A DNA stretch of 58,619 bases from a virus (IMGVR_UViG_3300036900_000065:1-58619); one strand, 5' to 3'; counted from the first letter of the stretch, positions 40,555 to 48,553 are shown. Program-made: numbers and translations. The notes: generated by a model from the sequence alone, not told the origin.

Positions 40555-40754
40555 GCCTGTCCAAAGAGGAGGAGCTTCGCGCCGCCGCCAAGATGATTGC
40601 GCTGCTCGATCAGGCCACCGCCGCGATGCAGGACGACAATCTGCTCCTCGCGCTCAAGCTGATCGTGCAGGCGCACGACATCGCGGACACCCTGCCGATC
40701 AAGAAGGATCGCCGCCCCGGCCCTCACAAATCTGTGGAGGGCGGGAATGTTTGA
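40551..40754 (+). CDS. Hypothetical helical protein
   Basis: This 67-residue protein is predicted to be a helical hairpin (KEEELRAAAKMIALLDQATA, then DNLLLALKLIVQAHDIADTL) with a short basic tail. It is coupled by ATGA to the gene before and overlaps the next by eight bases. Unknown function. Confidence 0.5.
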   Translation: MSLSKEEELRAAAKMIALLDQATAAMQDDNLLLALKLIVQAHDIADTLPIKKDRRPGPHKSVEGGNV

Positions 40755-41097
40755 CCTTAAGCGGCCATGCGCCTCCTGCCCGTTCCGCAAAGGCAAGGGC
40801 AGCGCCTTTCGCCTCACCGCGCGGCGGCTGGCCGAGATACGGCGCAGCGTCTCGTTCCAATGCCACAAGACCGTCGACTACGACGCATGGGACGACGACA
40901 TCAGGCGGCAGGGCGACCGGCCCCAGCAATGCGCGGGCCTGATGGCGGTGCTGCATCGGCAGCGCGAGCAGAACCAGATCACGCAGGTGGCGGTGCGGAC
41001 AGGCGTTCTCGATCCCGCCCAACTCGACCCCAAGGGCGAGGCCTATGCGACGTGGGCCGAAGCCTGCCGCGCCCATCTGAAAGGCGTCGAACCATGA
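40747..41097 (+). CDS. DUF6283-like cysteine-rich protein
   Basis: This 116-residue protein has RPCASCPFRKGKG, a CxxCPFR motif, then VSFQCHKTVDYD and PQQCAGLMAVLHR; these cysteines and histidines fit the DUF6283 pattern, a small metal-binding phage/bacterial family of unknown role. It overlaps neighbours on both sides. Confidence 0.65.
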   Translation: MFDLKRPCASCPFRKGKGSAFRLTARRLAEIRRSVSFQCHKTVDYDAWDDDIRRQGDRPQQCAGLMAVLHRQREQNQITQVAVRTGVLDPAQLDPKGEAYATWAEACRAHLKGVEP

Positions 41098-41561
41098 GCC
41101 ATATCCGGGGTTCCTTCCTCGCCATGCAGGCCGCGTTCGGCCCAATGCCACGCGTCGAGTTCATGCTGGCGCACGGGCGCGAATACAAGGTCGGCCCGCA
41201 CAGCTATTCGCTGCGGCGCGGCCCGCCCAACCAGTGCTACGCCAACGCCGGGGCGCTCGCGCTTGATCTCGACCATCTGACCTACGTCGAGGGCCAGATA
41301 CTGGTGTGCGGCCTGCCGCTCGACCACGCATGGTGCGTCGACGAGCAGGGGATCGTGGTCGAGCCGACGATCCGCGATCCGGATCACGTCAGCGAGTTCT
41401 ACGGCGTGCCGTTCCGCACCGACTATCTGCTCAAGGCGGTGCTGCGGAACAAGATGTGGGGCGTCCTCGACGCGATGACCTCGCCCAAGACCGCGACCAA
41501 GCTATACGAGCTTGGCCTCGACGCGGGGCAGGCGTGGCTCACCGACCGGAGGCGGGCATGA
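41094..41561 (+). CDS. Putative cysteine-peptidase-fold protein
   Basis: This 155-residue protein carries PNQCYANAGALALDLDHLTY, then LDHAWCVDEQGIVVEPTIRD and EFYGVPF. The Cys, His and acidic residues are spaced as in papain/transglutaminase-like folds, and a CYANA...HAW...EPT family exists in phages and bacteria without proven activity. It could cut or join peptides or amides. The evidence is pattern only. Confidence 0.55.
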   Translation: MSHIRGSFLAMQAAFGPMPRVEFMLAHGREYKVGPHSYSLRRGPPNQCYANAGALALDLDHLTYVEGQILVCGLPLDHAWCVDEQGIVVEPTIRDPDHVSEFYGVPFRTDYLLKAVLRNKMWGVLDAMTSPKTATKLYELGLDAGQAWLTDRRRA

Positions 41562-41797
41562 TCGCGCGCCTTCTGTTCATCGCCCTTATGCTTGCGGCCC
41601 CGGATGAGGCCGGGGCGGGCCAGCGGACGATCTATGGGGCCGATGGCCGCGCCGTTGGCCGCGAGGCCGCCGACAGCCAAGGCAATACGACCCTTTACGG
41701 GGCCGATGGGCGGGTTGAGGGCCGATCCTCTGCCTCCGGGCGCACCACCACCTTTTATGGCGCGGATGGGCGGCGGGTGGGCGCTGTGCGCGAATAA
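41558..41797 (+). CDS. Secreted YGADGR-repeat protein
   Basis: This 79-residue protein has a signal peptide (MIARLLFIALMLAAPDEAGA) and then three repeats around T-x-YGADGR-x-x-GR, separated by Ser/Gly spacers. Such repeats occur in small periplasmic proteins of Gram-negative bacteria. It is probably exported; its purpose is unknown. Confidence 0.6.
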   Translation: MIARLLFIALMLAAPDEAGAGQRTIYGADGRAVGREAADSQGNTTLYGADGRVEGRSSASGRTTTFYGADGRRVGAVRE

Positions 41798-41817
41798 GCC
41801 CAGCCCCTCCCCCAAGC

Positions 41818-41877
41818 AGCCCCGGCGCGCCCGCCAAGGTCGCCGGGGCTGGGGCGTCGGAACCATCCCGGTTCCGA
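41818..41877 (+). other. Two consecutive intergenic stem-loops
   Basis: AGCCCCGGCG (41818-41827) pairs with CGCCGGGGCT (41841-41850), and TCGGAACC (41857-41864) pairs with GGTTCCGA (41870-41877). Both are perfect, and they sit between two plus-strand genes, directly before GGAGCAAGC. Confidence 0.5.
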
Positions 41878-41890
41878 TTGGAGCAAGCGA

Positions 41891-42385
41891 ATGGAAAAGC
41901 TCAACACCGAAACGCACTACGTTCTGAAAAAAGACCCCTCGGTCAGAGTGATCACCGCCGATTTTATCCGGGTCGATGTTACGCAGAACATCATCAACAG
42001 CGCCGCCCCAAGCCACTCTGCACGGTGTTTTGCCGCCCTCTCCGTCAAGGAGCTTGGCGCGAGCAGCATCCGCGTCACCAAGGACACAATCGCATTCAAT
42101 CTTCTGCACCTACGGGAGCGCCGCGTTTACACGATGCCCGCGATTGCCGCCCTGCATATCGAGCAGTTCGACACCGACGCGGAAAAATATGGCCCGGAAG
42201 TCGCGCGGGCCAACCAGAAGCCGTTCTCGTTCATCCTGCAACGGCCAGCCAAAGCGGAGATCACTCGGATTGCTTCCAAGCGCGGCCCAGACAAGGAGCC
42301 GCGCAAGCGACAGGCCAATCAGGGGGTGCGGTTCTGCGTTCGCAGATCGCGCGGCCACCGCATCATTGAGGTCAAACCAGAATGA
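41891..42385 (+). CDS. Hypothetical protein
   Basis: This 164-residue protein begins MEKLNTETHYVLKKDPSVRV and has a beta-rich first half and a Lys/Arg-rich C-terminus (KRGPDKEPRKRQANQ). It uses more AT-rich codons than its neighbours (AAAAAAG, TTTTATC), which could signal recent acquisition. It ends with an ATGA overlap to the next gene. No family recognised. Confidence 0.5.
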   Translation: MEKLNTETHYVLKKDPSVRVITADFIRVDVTQNIINSAAPSHSARCFAALSVKELGASSIRVTKDTIAFNLLHLRERRVYTMPAIAALHIEQFDTDAEKYGPEVARANQKPFSFILQRPAKAEITRIASKRGPDKEPRKRQANQGVRFCVRRSRGHRIIEVKPE

Positions 42386-42921
42386 GCGCGCGCGCCGACC
42401 GCCAATGCGGCGATTGCCAATTGTGCTGCAAGCTCCTCCCCGTCCGCTCGCTCGGCAAAGGATCGAACGAGCGCTGCCGCCATCAGCAGCACCACAAGGG
42501 CTGCAAGGTCTACGCGAAGCTGTTCCAGATCGCGCCCGAATGCCGCCTCTGGAATTGCCGCTGGCTGGTCGATGACGCCGGGGACACCACGCGCCCGGAT
42601 CGCGCGCACTACGTCATTGACGTCATGCCCGACTTTATCAGGGCGGATGACGGCGACGGCCAGATCGTCGAGGTGCCGGTCGTGCAGGTGTGGGTGGACC
42701 CGAAATTCCCCGACGCCCATCGCGACCCCGCCCTGCGCGCGTGGCTCGACCGGGAGGGACAGGTGGCCCTGATCCGCTACAATAGCGGCGACGGCTTCTG
42801 CCTGTTCCCGCCCAGCCGCATGGCGAGCGGCGAATGGATGGAGAAGGGCAGCATCAACGACGGCGCGCCGACCCACTCGTTCGCGGAGGTCATGCGCGTC
42901 CTCGGGGATGAGATCCGATGA
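42382..42921 (+). CDS. YkgJ-like cysteine-cluster protein
   Basis: This 179-residue protein has CGDCQLCCKLLPVRSLGKGS, then CRHQQHHKGCKVYAKL and ECRLWNCRW, an eight-cysteine arrangement resembling the YkgJ/CxxCxxCC family that binds a metal or iron-sulfur cluster. Its enzyme activity is unknown. The stop lies inside the first copy of a 24-base direct repeat. Confidence 0.6.
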   Translation: MSARADRQCGDCQLCCKLLPVRSLGKGSNERCRHQQHHKGCKVYAKLFQIAPECRLWNCRWLVDDAGDTTRPDRAHYVIDVMPDFIRADDGDGQIVEVPVVQVWVDPKFPDAHRDPALRAWLDREGQVALIRYNSGDGFCLFPPSRMASGEWMEKGSINDGAPTHSFAEVMRVLGDEIR

Positions 42922-42957
42922 AGCCCGTCCTCCGGGGATGAGATCCGATGAAGCCCG
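42904..42957 (+). repeat. 30-base tandem duplication at a gene boundary
   Basis: GGGGATGAGATCCGATGAAG plus CCCG occurs at 42904-42927 and again at 42934-42957, a perfect 24-base direct repeat with 30-base period. It duplicates the overlapping stop/start junction: the first ATG (42918) now opens a seven-codon frame MKPVLRG followed by TGA, and the real gene starts at the second ATG, 42948. Confidence 0.85.
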
Positions 42958-44057
42958 GACCCACCCTGATCGACACGCTCTACCGCGCCAGCTTCCGCAA
43001 CGAGCGCATCCCCGGCTGGACCGACAACGGTCTATGGCGGGATGCGCTGCGGCGCGCCAAGCGCTTCGTGCTCGATGACGAGATGTCCACCTTCCTCGGG
43101 GAACTCGGCACGCAGGCGTTCGTCAACAGCCGCACCAGCCGCACCATCGAGGTCGAGCAGCGGCGCATGGTCGCGATCCGCAACCGCAAGGTCGAGGCGC
43201 TGCGGATGGGCGCGCGCCTGCCGTCCGAGATCACATGGATCGAGTACAATCTGCGCAATTGTCAGGTGCGCTCCAACGAATTGCTCGGGCGCAAGGCGAT
43301 CCCCAGCGAGATGCCGAAATACGAGGGCTGGCTCCTGATGCGCCATCCCAAGTTGGAGACGGCGTTCTCCGCCGCCGTCGTCTCGCATGACCCGGACGTC
43401 GACCACGGCGACGGCTTCGACATCTGGACCTTTCCGGTCGGGCTGGCGTGGACCGCCGACATGGACACGGTGCTGCCGTGGCGCTCGCTGGCCTTCGCTG
43501 AGGCCAGCGACCGGCCCAGCGAAGTCTCGACCGGCCTCACCGGCTATCATAGCGACCGCTGCGGCTTCGTCTACCACCCGCTGGTCGAGACGCCGAACCG
43601 GCCCAAGGTGGTTGCGAACCTGCTGGCCGAATGGTCCGGGGTTCAGCGCCGCATGTGGGCGCTCTTGGCGACGATCAACGATCTGCCGGTCGAATTGCGC
43701 GAGGTGCGCGCCGCCAAGGGCTTCGTGGCCAAGGGAGCCTATCGGCGCTTCCTCGACCACCGCACGGTGACGCTCACGGTCCCGGTCGCCAAGTACACCA
43801 AGGTGATCCGCTCGGCCCTCGCCATCGCCCACCGCCGGGGCGGGCCGGTGCGCGAGCATTGGCGGCGGGATTGGCGGCGGCCCCTGTCCGCCTTGTGCGA
43901 ACATGAGTGGGGCGCGGACGAGAAGCATATGTTCTGCAATCTGTGCCGGGGCCGCAAGATTTGGGTTCACGAGCATACGCGGGGCGACACCACGCGGGGC
44001 TTCGTCAGCCACGACTTCAATGTCACCCATGGCGACGACAAACGGAGCAGGCGTTGA
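42948..44057 (+). CDS. Conserved phage protein with C-terminal zinc finger
   Basis: This 369-residue protein ends with REHWRRDWRRPLSALCEHEW, then EKHMFCNLCRGRKIWVHEHT and RGDTTRGFVSHDFNV, a recognisable C-terminal block found in several phage proteins, with Cys/His ligands for one zinc. The N-terminal 280 residues have a helical region (about residues 30-110) and a middle section WTFPVGLAWTADMDTVLPWR. No function is known. Its start lies in the second copy of a 30-base duplication. Confidence 0.6.
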   Translation: MKPGPTLIDTLYRASFRNERIPGWTDNGLWRDALRRAKRFVLDDEMSTFLGELGTQAFVNSRTSRTIEVEQRRMVAIRNRKVEALRMGARLPSEITWIEYNLRNCQVRSNELLGRKAIPSEMPKYEGWLLMRHPKLETAFSAAVVSHDPDVDHGDGFDIWTFPVGLAWTADMDTVLPWRSLAFAEASDRPSEVSTGLTGYHSDRCGFVYHPLVETPNRPKVVANLLAEWSGVQRRMWALLATINDLPVELREVRAAKGFVAKGAYRRFLDHRTVTLTVPVAKYTKVIRSALAIAHRRGGPVREHWRRDWRRPLSALCEHEWGADEKHMFCNLCRGRKIWVHEHTRGDTTRGFVSHDFNVTHGDDKRSRR

Positions 44058-44257
44058 GGAATTTCAAAGACTACCGTCATCACGAACTGGTGAAGTGCTT
44101 CAATTGCTTCGCGCCGCTCTACGGGGTCGATCCGAAGCCGAACGATGGCGCATCGGGGCGATGGAGCCAGTGGTGCGATGCGTGCCGGACCTCGACCTTC
44201 TATGACATCCGCAGCGAGGTTAGCGGGCACCGCGTAGTGCCGCGCAAGCGGGCCTGA
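44054..44257 (+). CDS. Small zinc-ribbon protein, TTG start
   Basis: This 67-residue protein reads through VKCFNCFAPLYGV and WCDACRTSTFYD, giving two CxxC knuckles. The only reasonable start is TTG 44054, which overlaps the previous stop (TTGA) and has GGAGCAGG just upstream. Zinc-ribbon proteins of this size often bind nucleic acid. Confidence 0.55.
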   Translation: MRNFKDYRHHELVKCFNCFAPLYGVDPKPNDGASGRWSQWCDACRTSTFYDIRSEVSGHRVVPRKRA

Positions 44258-44266
44258 TAGGCTGCG

Positions 44267-44281
44267 GCCCGCGAGGCGGGC
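44267..44281 (+). other. Short intergenic stem-loop
   Basis: GCCCGC pairs with GCGGGC around three bases, followed by GTTCTAGAGGGG, upstream of the membrane-protein gene at 44304. Confidence 0.35.
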
Positions 44282-44303
44282 GTTCTAGAGGGGACACATT
44301 CCC

Positions 44304-44534
44304 ATGATTTCGCTCAGCGGTCTTCTGCTCGGCGTCATCAATATCGCCATCGTGGTGGCGATATTGGTGCTGATCGGCGCGCTCATCGTCATGGTCGCCA
44401 AGTGGTTCCAGTGGCCTATCGACTGGAACGTGCAGCGGCTCTACCTGCTCGTCGTGGCGCTGATCGCGCTCTACATGATCGTCGCGCTGCTGCTCGGCCT
44501 GCCCGCCGTCCACATCATCGGCGAGCGCTACTGA
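44304..44534 (+). CDS. Small membrane protein with two segments
   Basis: This 76-residue protein has two hydrophobic stretches (about residues 8-34 and 46-66) separated by KWFQWPIDWNVQR. Such small two-segment membrane proteins are frequent in alphaproteobacterial phages. Holin or superinfection functions are possible but not supported by anything else here. Last plus-strand gene before the convergent Mom-like gene. Confidence 0.6.
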   Translation: MISLSGLLLGVINIAIVVAILVLIGALIVMVAKWFQWPIDWNVQRLYLLVVALIALYMIVALLLGLPAVHIIGERY

Positions 44535-44565
44535 TCCCGGTTGGAGCGTGGGGGTTGATGCTGCC

Positions 44566-45351
44566 TCACCGCCGCTCGGGAGGGTGTCCCGCCGCTGCCT
44601 GCTTCCCACGCGCAATCGGTTCGCCCTTATACATTCCGGCCCCGCGCGCCGCAATTTCCGAGAACGGAACCTCGGGCACGGCGAGGCGGGCGCGCGCCGC
44701 CGGATTGAGGAAATAGATATAGCGCAGCATGAACCCCGGCAACGGCTCGCCCGCACTCGACCACAGGCCGCCGTTCTTCGAGAAATGGGCGAAGCGATCC
44801 TTGCCCGTGACTTGCGACATCTTGTGCCCGATGGTGCCGTCCGCGAAGCGCAGCACGTCCTTGTTGACCTTGATCTTCGTCAGGACGAAGCCCGACGCCC
44901 GATAGATCGTGCCGTCGCCGCACTGGCAGGCGTCCGCGAACGACACCACCCACTCGATGTGCGGATACGCCTTGCGGATCATCCTGAGCGCGATCCCCAA
45001 GGCGCGGCTCTCCGAATTGCGCGGCAGCACGTCCGAGAACGCCATCCGGTTTAATTCGAGAAAGGCGTTCCAGCCGGTGTCGCGCACCAGACCGACCACG
45101 TTCGACTTGTCGAGCGACGGGCCGAACTGCATGGCCCCCTCAAGCCGCCCGTTCAGGAACACGCCCAGCGACAATTGCGAGTTGCGCACGAACTTGCCCG
45201 AATAGTGGATGCGCCGCACCAAGGCGTCCGCATCGCGCTTCTCGATGGGCGCGATGCGGATGTCCTTCGCGGCGGCGGGCCGGACGCTTGCAGTCGCCCC
45301 TACAGTTTGAAGCACGTCGGTTCGTGCTGGCCCATTGGTCATTGCGCTCAC
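44566..45351 (-). CDS. Mom-like DNA adenine modification protein
   Basis: This 261-residue protein closely follows the phage Mom-family pattern: RIHYSGKFVRNSQLSLGVFL, LEGAMQFGPSLDKSNVVGLV, AFLELNRMAFSDVLPRNSES, RALGIALRMIRKAYPHIEWV and SFADACQCGDGTIYRASGFV. Mu Mom is an acetyltransferase-fold protein that adds a carbamoylmethyl group to adenine and blocks restriction. The start is GTG 45351 (GTGA overlap with the preceding stop), or ATG 45342. No partner Com-like gene is obvious. Confidence 0.8.
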   Translation of the reverse strand: MSAMTNGPARTDVLQTVGATASVRPAAAKDIRIAPIEKRDADALVRRIHYSGKFVRNSQLSLGVFLNGRLEGAMQFGPSLDKSNVVGLVRDTGWNAFLELNRMAFSDVLPRNSESRALGIALRMIRKAYPHIEWVVSFADACQCGDGTIYRASGFVLTKIKVNKDVLRFADGTIGHKMSQVTGKDRFAHFSKNGGLWSSAGEPLPGFMLRYIYFLNPAARARLAVPEVPFSEIAARGAGMYKGEPIARGKQAAAGHPPERR

Positions 45352-45563
45352 AGAGGCTCCCCCTCCTCATGCTCAATCGCCAAAGGCGCGGCGGGCGGCA
45401 ACCGCTGGCGCGTCGGGGCGGGCCGGATGCGAAGCTCATGCGGCCTGCCGCCCATCATGCCGCGCCGCTCGACCTCGACCAGCGCCTCGGCCCGCCGCCG
45501 CTCCATCTCATGCCCGCGCCGCCGCCGCGCGCGCCACCATTGCAGGACCGCCACCACTGTCAT
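45348..45563 (-). CDS. Small basic helical protein
   Basis: This 71-residue protein begins MTVVAVLQWWRARRRRGHEM and is Arg-rich, with one hydrophobic N-terminal turn. Stop/start overlaps of four bases link it to both neighbours, which is the main support. Function unknown. Confidence 0.5.
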   Translation of the reverse strand: MTVVAVLQWWRARRRRGHEMERRRAEALVEVERRGMMGGRPHELRIRPAPTRQRLPPAAPLAIEHEEGEPL

Positions 45564-45763
45564 CGCATCCCCCACCACTTCGCCTGACACTCGTCGCAGA
45601 ATTGCGCCGCATGTCCATCGGCCTGCCACATGATCAGCGGCACGCTGTCCTCCGGGATCACGGCGGAGCAATACGAGCAGAGCGCCGATGGCGGGCTGTC
45701 CGGGCGGCCCCAATTCACCTTCGCCCAATCGAAGCCGGGGCGCGGCTCCAGCACAAAGCTCAA
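45560..45763 (-). CDS. Zinc-knuckle protein
   Basis: This 67-residue protein has SALCSYCSAVIPEDSVPLIM and FCDECQAKWWGMR, giving CxxC...CxxC. It lies in the overlapping run of small genes upstream of Mom. Possibly a metal-binding regulator; whether it plays the part of Com for the Mom-like protein is a guess. Confidence 0.55.
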   Translation of the reverse strand: MSFVLEPRPGFDWAKVNWGRPDSPPSALCSYCSAVIPEDSVPLIMWQADGHAAQFCDECQAKWWGMR

Positions 45764-45915
45764 TTCCTGATCCCCAAAGCCAGCCCAATCTTGTCGAGCT
45801 TCTTGCCGTTCGCCTCGACCATCGCCTGAACCAAGTCAATTTTCGCTGACAGCGCGGCGATGGCGGCGCGAAGCGCCTTCACCGCCTCCCGCTCCGCTTC
45901 CTGCTGGTCGCTCAT
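45760..45915 (-). CDS. Small coiled-coil protein (51 aa)
   Basis: The frame MSDQQEAEREAVKALRAAIA continues as one heptad-patterned helix. It overlaps both neighbours by four bases. Function unknown. Confidence 0.45.
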   Translation of the reverse strand: MSDQQEAEREAVKALRAAIAALSAKIDLVQAMVEANGKKLDKIGLALGIRN

Positions 45916-46070
45916 TGCGCCTGCTCCCCGACATCGAGCCAAGTCTGCACCGCATCCAAGATCACCTCGGTCAATCGCGTCTCCGCGTCCCGGTCGCCGA
46001 CGATCCCCTCGCCCTCAAGCGCGATCTTCGCCAGCATCCACGCGACGTATTTCACCAGCTCCTGCTGCAC
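45912..46070 (-). CDS. Small helical protein (52 aa), GTG start
   Basis: Starting at GTG 46070, immediately after the ParB-like gene's stop, the frame reads VQQELVKYVAWMLAKIALEG, then TRLTEVILDAVQTWLDVGEQ. It ends with an ATGA overlap into the next gene. Amphipathic helices and tight spacing support it as real. Function unknown. Confidence 0.5.
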   Translation of the reverse strand: MQQELVKYVAWMLAKIALEGEGIVGDRDAETRLTEVILDAVQTWLDVGEQAQ

Positions 46071-46071
46071 C

Positions 46072-46797
46072 CTACCGCTCCGCCAGATAGGCCCGCGCCA
46101 GTTCCGCCAGCGCGTTGCCGTTCTGGTTCTTGTTGGCGTTCGCCTCCGATGGCGGCCCCAGCGCCAGCCCCGCCACCCGGATCGCCTCGGCCACCATGTC
46201 GGCCTGATGCGACAGCAGGAGGAACGTCATCTCGCGGAAGTCCGACCGCGCCCCCGTCGCCAGATCGGGCAGCGCCCCCAGCGCCTCGACCCCTATCGCC
46301 ATCTCGCGCAGGTCTTTCTCGTCGAAGCCCAGCGTGCCCAGCGCGAAGCCCTGATCGTACAGGTCGCTCAATTCGAGCCGCAACGTCTCCGCGTCCCAGC
46401 CCGCGTTCTCCGCGATCCGATTGTCCGCGATCACGTAGGCCCGCTTCTGCGCGTCCGTCCATCCGCGCGCCACCAGCACCGGGATCATCCCCGCCGGGAT
46501 GTCCTCGCCCGTCACCATTCGGATCACCCCCGGCGGACGCCCGTCCTCCCCGGCATAGATCAAATCGGCGGCCCGCACCCGCCCATGGCCCGCCACAATC
46601 TCCCCGGAGGGGTCGATCAGCACCGGCATCGTCCAGCCGAACTCGCGCATCGACCCCGCAATTTCCAGCACCTGCTCCGCCGTATGAGTGCGCGAATTGC
46701 GCGCATAGGGCCGCAATTCCGCAATCGGGCGGCCCTCCAGCGGCCCGCTGCCGCCGATTATCGTCGCAATTTCAAGGTTTTGCTCGGTCGTTTCCAT
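46072..46797 (-). CDS. ParB-nuclease-domain protein
   Basis: This 241-residue protein has the ParB N-terminal fold: IAELRPYARNSRTHTAEQVL, EIAGSMREFGWTMPVLIDPS, GEIVAGHGRVRAADLIYAGE, with the GHGR box, then VLVARGWTDAQKRAYVIADN. In many phages this domain is joined to a DNA methylase; no methylase part is visible here. It may act in nucleotide-dependent DNA binding or regulation. The C-terminal 60 residues are unrelated to ParB. Confidence 0.72.
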   Translation of the reverse strand: METTEQNLEIATIIGGSGPLEGRPIAELRPYARNSRTHTAEQVLEIAGSMREFGWTMPVLIDPSGEIVAGHGRVRAADLIYAGEDGRPPGVIRMVTGEDIPAGMIPVLVARGWTDAQKRAYVIADNRIAENAGWDAETLRLELSDLYDQGFALGTLGFDEKDLREMAIGVEALGALPDLATGARSDFREMTFLLLSHQADMVAEAIRVAGLALGPPSEANANKNQNGNALAELARAYLAER

Positions 46798-46975
46798 GTT
46801 TCCGCCGCAAGCCAAGCCGGTTTTACAGTCCCCGAGATACTTTTAGGGGATGCCGCCGCGCCGTCCCCGCATCGTTCCATGGCCCCCATAGTACCTTGTG
46901 GATGGGCACTGGCGGCCTTCCGCTTGGGATGGGCCTGCCCTAGCTCCCCGGCCCGCGATGGCCGCCCATGGCCCA

Positions 46976-47563
46976 TTAGCGGCGCGTCCTCATCGCCTTT
47001 TCGACCGCCAATGGGAGGGTGCGGAGCAACTCACGGCGCATGGAGGCCTCGAAGTCCTCATAGAAGGGCACGCGCTTGGGGATGCGGGTTTGCGGCTTGA
47101 GCGTGTAGACCAGCTTGAGCCTGCCCTTGCCGTCGCGGGTGTAGAGCTTCCCCTGCTTGCGGAACGAGTTGACAAGGTTGGCGGGCTTCAGTCGCTTCGG
47201 CACGCCATGCGGGCCGCGCGGCACGTCCGACGCCGGGATGGCGAGGTTCGACCCACGCAGCGGCGTCTTCATTCCGCCCCTCGCCTGCATCTGCAGATTG
47301 CCCCTGTCCAGCTTGTCGTAAATCTCCACCGATAGCGACGACTTCGAGGCGCGGCTGTCCCGTGTGGTCAGCGATGCGGCGATGAACGACGAATTGCGAG
47401 CGTGCACGGCTCCCGGCCATGTCTGCCGGATCAGGAGGTTGCGCGTCACCTCCGCCGACCTGTTCAACGCCAGCGCCAGCGCATAGGGCACTTGATCCGC
47501 CGCCGCGCCAAGGCTGCGCGCCACCTGCTCCGCGTTCAGATAGCCGATCTCGACCTTGAACAT
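46976..47563 (-). CDS. Possible structural/morphogenesis-like protein
   Basis: This 195-residue protein begins MFKVEIGYLNAEQVARSLGA and has basic helical and loop segments (ALNRSAEVTRNLLIRQTWPG, RPHGVPKRL-type linkers) resembling small phage virion proteins, although it sits in the replication operon. GTG 47575, overlapping the previous stop, is an alternative start. Identification is weak. Confidence 0.45.
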   Translation of the reverse strand: MFKVEIGYLNAEQVARSLGAAADQVPYALALALNRSAEVTRNLLIRQTWPGAVHARNSSFIAASLTTRDSRASKSSLSVEIYDKLDRGNLQMQARGGMKTPLRGSNLAIPASDVPRGPHGVPKRLKPANLVNSFRKQGKLYTRDGKGRLKLVYTLKPQTRIPKRVPFYEDFEASMRRELLRTLPLAVEKAMRTRR

Positions 47564-47571
47564 TTCACTGC

Positions 47572-48129
47572 TCACGCATGGAGGCGCGCGGATAGGGCCG
47601 CCAATTCCACGGGCGTCAAATCCCACGCAGCCACGACCACCCACATGTCGCTGCGCCCGATGCGCCGCAGCAGCAGCGGATCGACCGGCGGCTTGCGCGA
47701 CCATTCGGCCTCAAACAGGATGTGATAGTTCTCGATCCCGCGCTTGGGTCGCAGATGGATTGGGACGAGCGGCGTCTGCGCCTCGAACGACCATCGCCCC
47801 GGCGGCGTCTTGAACCCCGGCCACGGGACCGCGATCTTCCGGCTGCGCCATCCGCGCCCGTCGTGGAAATGCGCCTCGTCGCGATCCCAGCGCAAGATGC
47901 AGACCGGCGCGTCGGCCCGCACGATGGCGAGCTTCGGCAACCCTTCCGCGTTCAATCCTGCTTCGACAATCGCGCGGCCCGCGTTGATGATGACCTTGCC
48001 CTGCGCGATGAGTTGATAGGCGCGCTGGACTTCACGGTCGATGGGCTGGCTGTAGTGCTGGTGCGTCTTGTAGGCGCGATACAGTTCCAGCGCCTTGCCG
48101 CGTTCGATCTCGATGGGCTGCACGTCCAT
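47572..48129 (-). CDS. Hypothetical protein
   Basis: This 185-residue protein begins MDVQPIEIERGKALELYRAY, well supported by AAGGAGGCGACC directly upstream. A RWDRDEAHFHDGRGWRSRKI block and an ILFEAEWSRKPPVDPLLLRR region look like a mixed alpha/beta fold. No family recognised. Confidence 0.55.
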   Translation of the reverse strand: MDVQPIEIERGKALELYRAYKTHQHYSQPIDREVQRAYQLIAQGKVIINAGRAIVEAGLNAEGLPKLAIVRADAPVCILRWDRDEAHFHDGRGWRSRKIAVPWPGFKTPPGRWSFEAQTPLVPIHLRPKRGIENYHILFEAEWSRKPPVDPLLLRRIGRSDMWVVVAAWDLTPVELAALSARLHA

Positions 48130-48235
48130 GGTCGCCTCCTTGGTGGATATGGAAGGGGCGACGATTGCGGCACCGCCGCCCCCTCCTCGGTTGGCGCGCA
48201 GATGCGGAGCAAGCAGACATGCGCGCGGCCCGATC

Positions 48236-48553
48236 TCATGCGTCCGCCACCGCGCATTCAAGCGAGCAGTAGACGGCTGGCCCCTGATACGTCTTGCCGC
48301 AACGGTCGCAGGCGCGCGGCTCGAAGGCGTCGTCGACATAGGCGCTGATCGCGTCGGTCCACATCGCCGGGGATGTCCGCCGATAGCGGTGCGCGATCCT
48401 CGGCCCGACATAGATCGCCACCTCGCGTGCATTGCCCGCCCATGCGATGCACTCGTTCACCATGTAAGGCGTGCCGGGTTCGTAGCGGAAGGTCATCGTG
48501 TTCTCGGCCATGTCGTGCGTGACGCTGACCAGCCCCTGCTCGATTGCGATCAT
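48236..48553 (-). CDS. Protein with C-terminal zinc ribbon
   Basis: This 105-residue protein ends with ACDRCGKTYQGPAVYCSLEC, a four-cysteine zinc ribbon, after a beta-rich N-terminal half (YEPGTPYMVNECIAWAG). It is coupled to the next upstream gene by ATGA. Function unknown. Confidence 0.5.
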   Translation of the reverse strand: MIAIEQGLVSVTHDMAENTMTFRYEPGTPYMVNECIAWAGNAREVAIYVGPRIAHRYRRTSPAMWTDAISAYVDDAFEPRACDRCGKTYQGPAVYCSLECAVADA

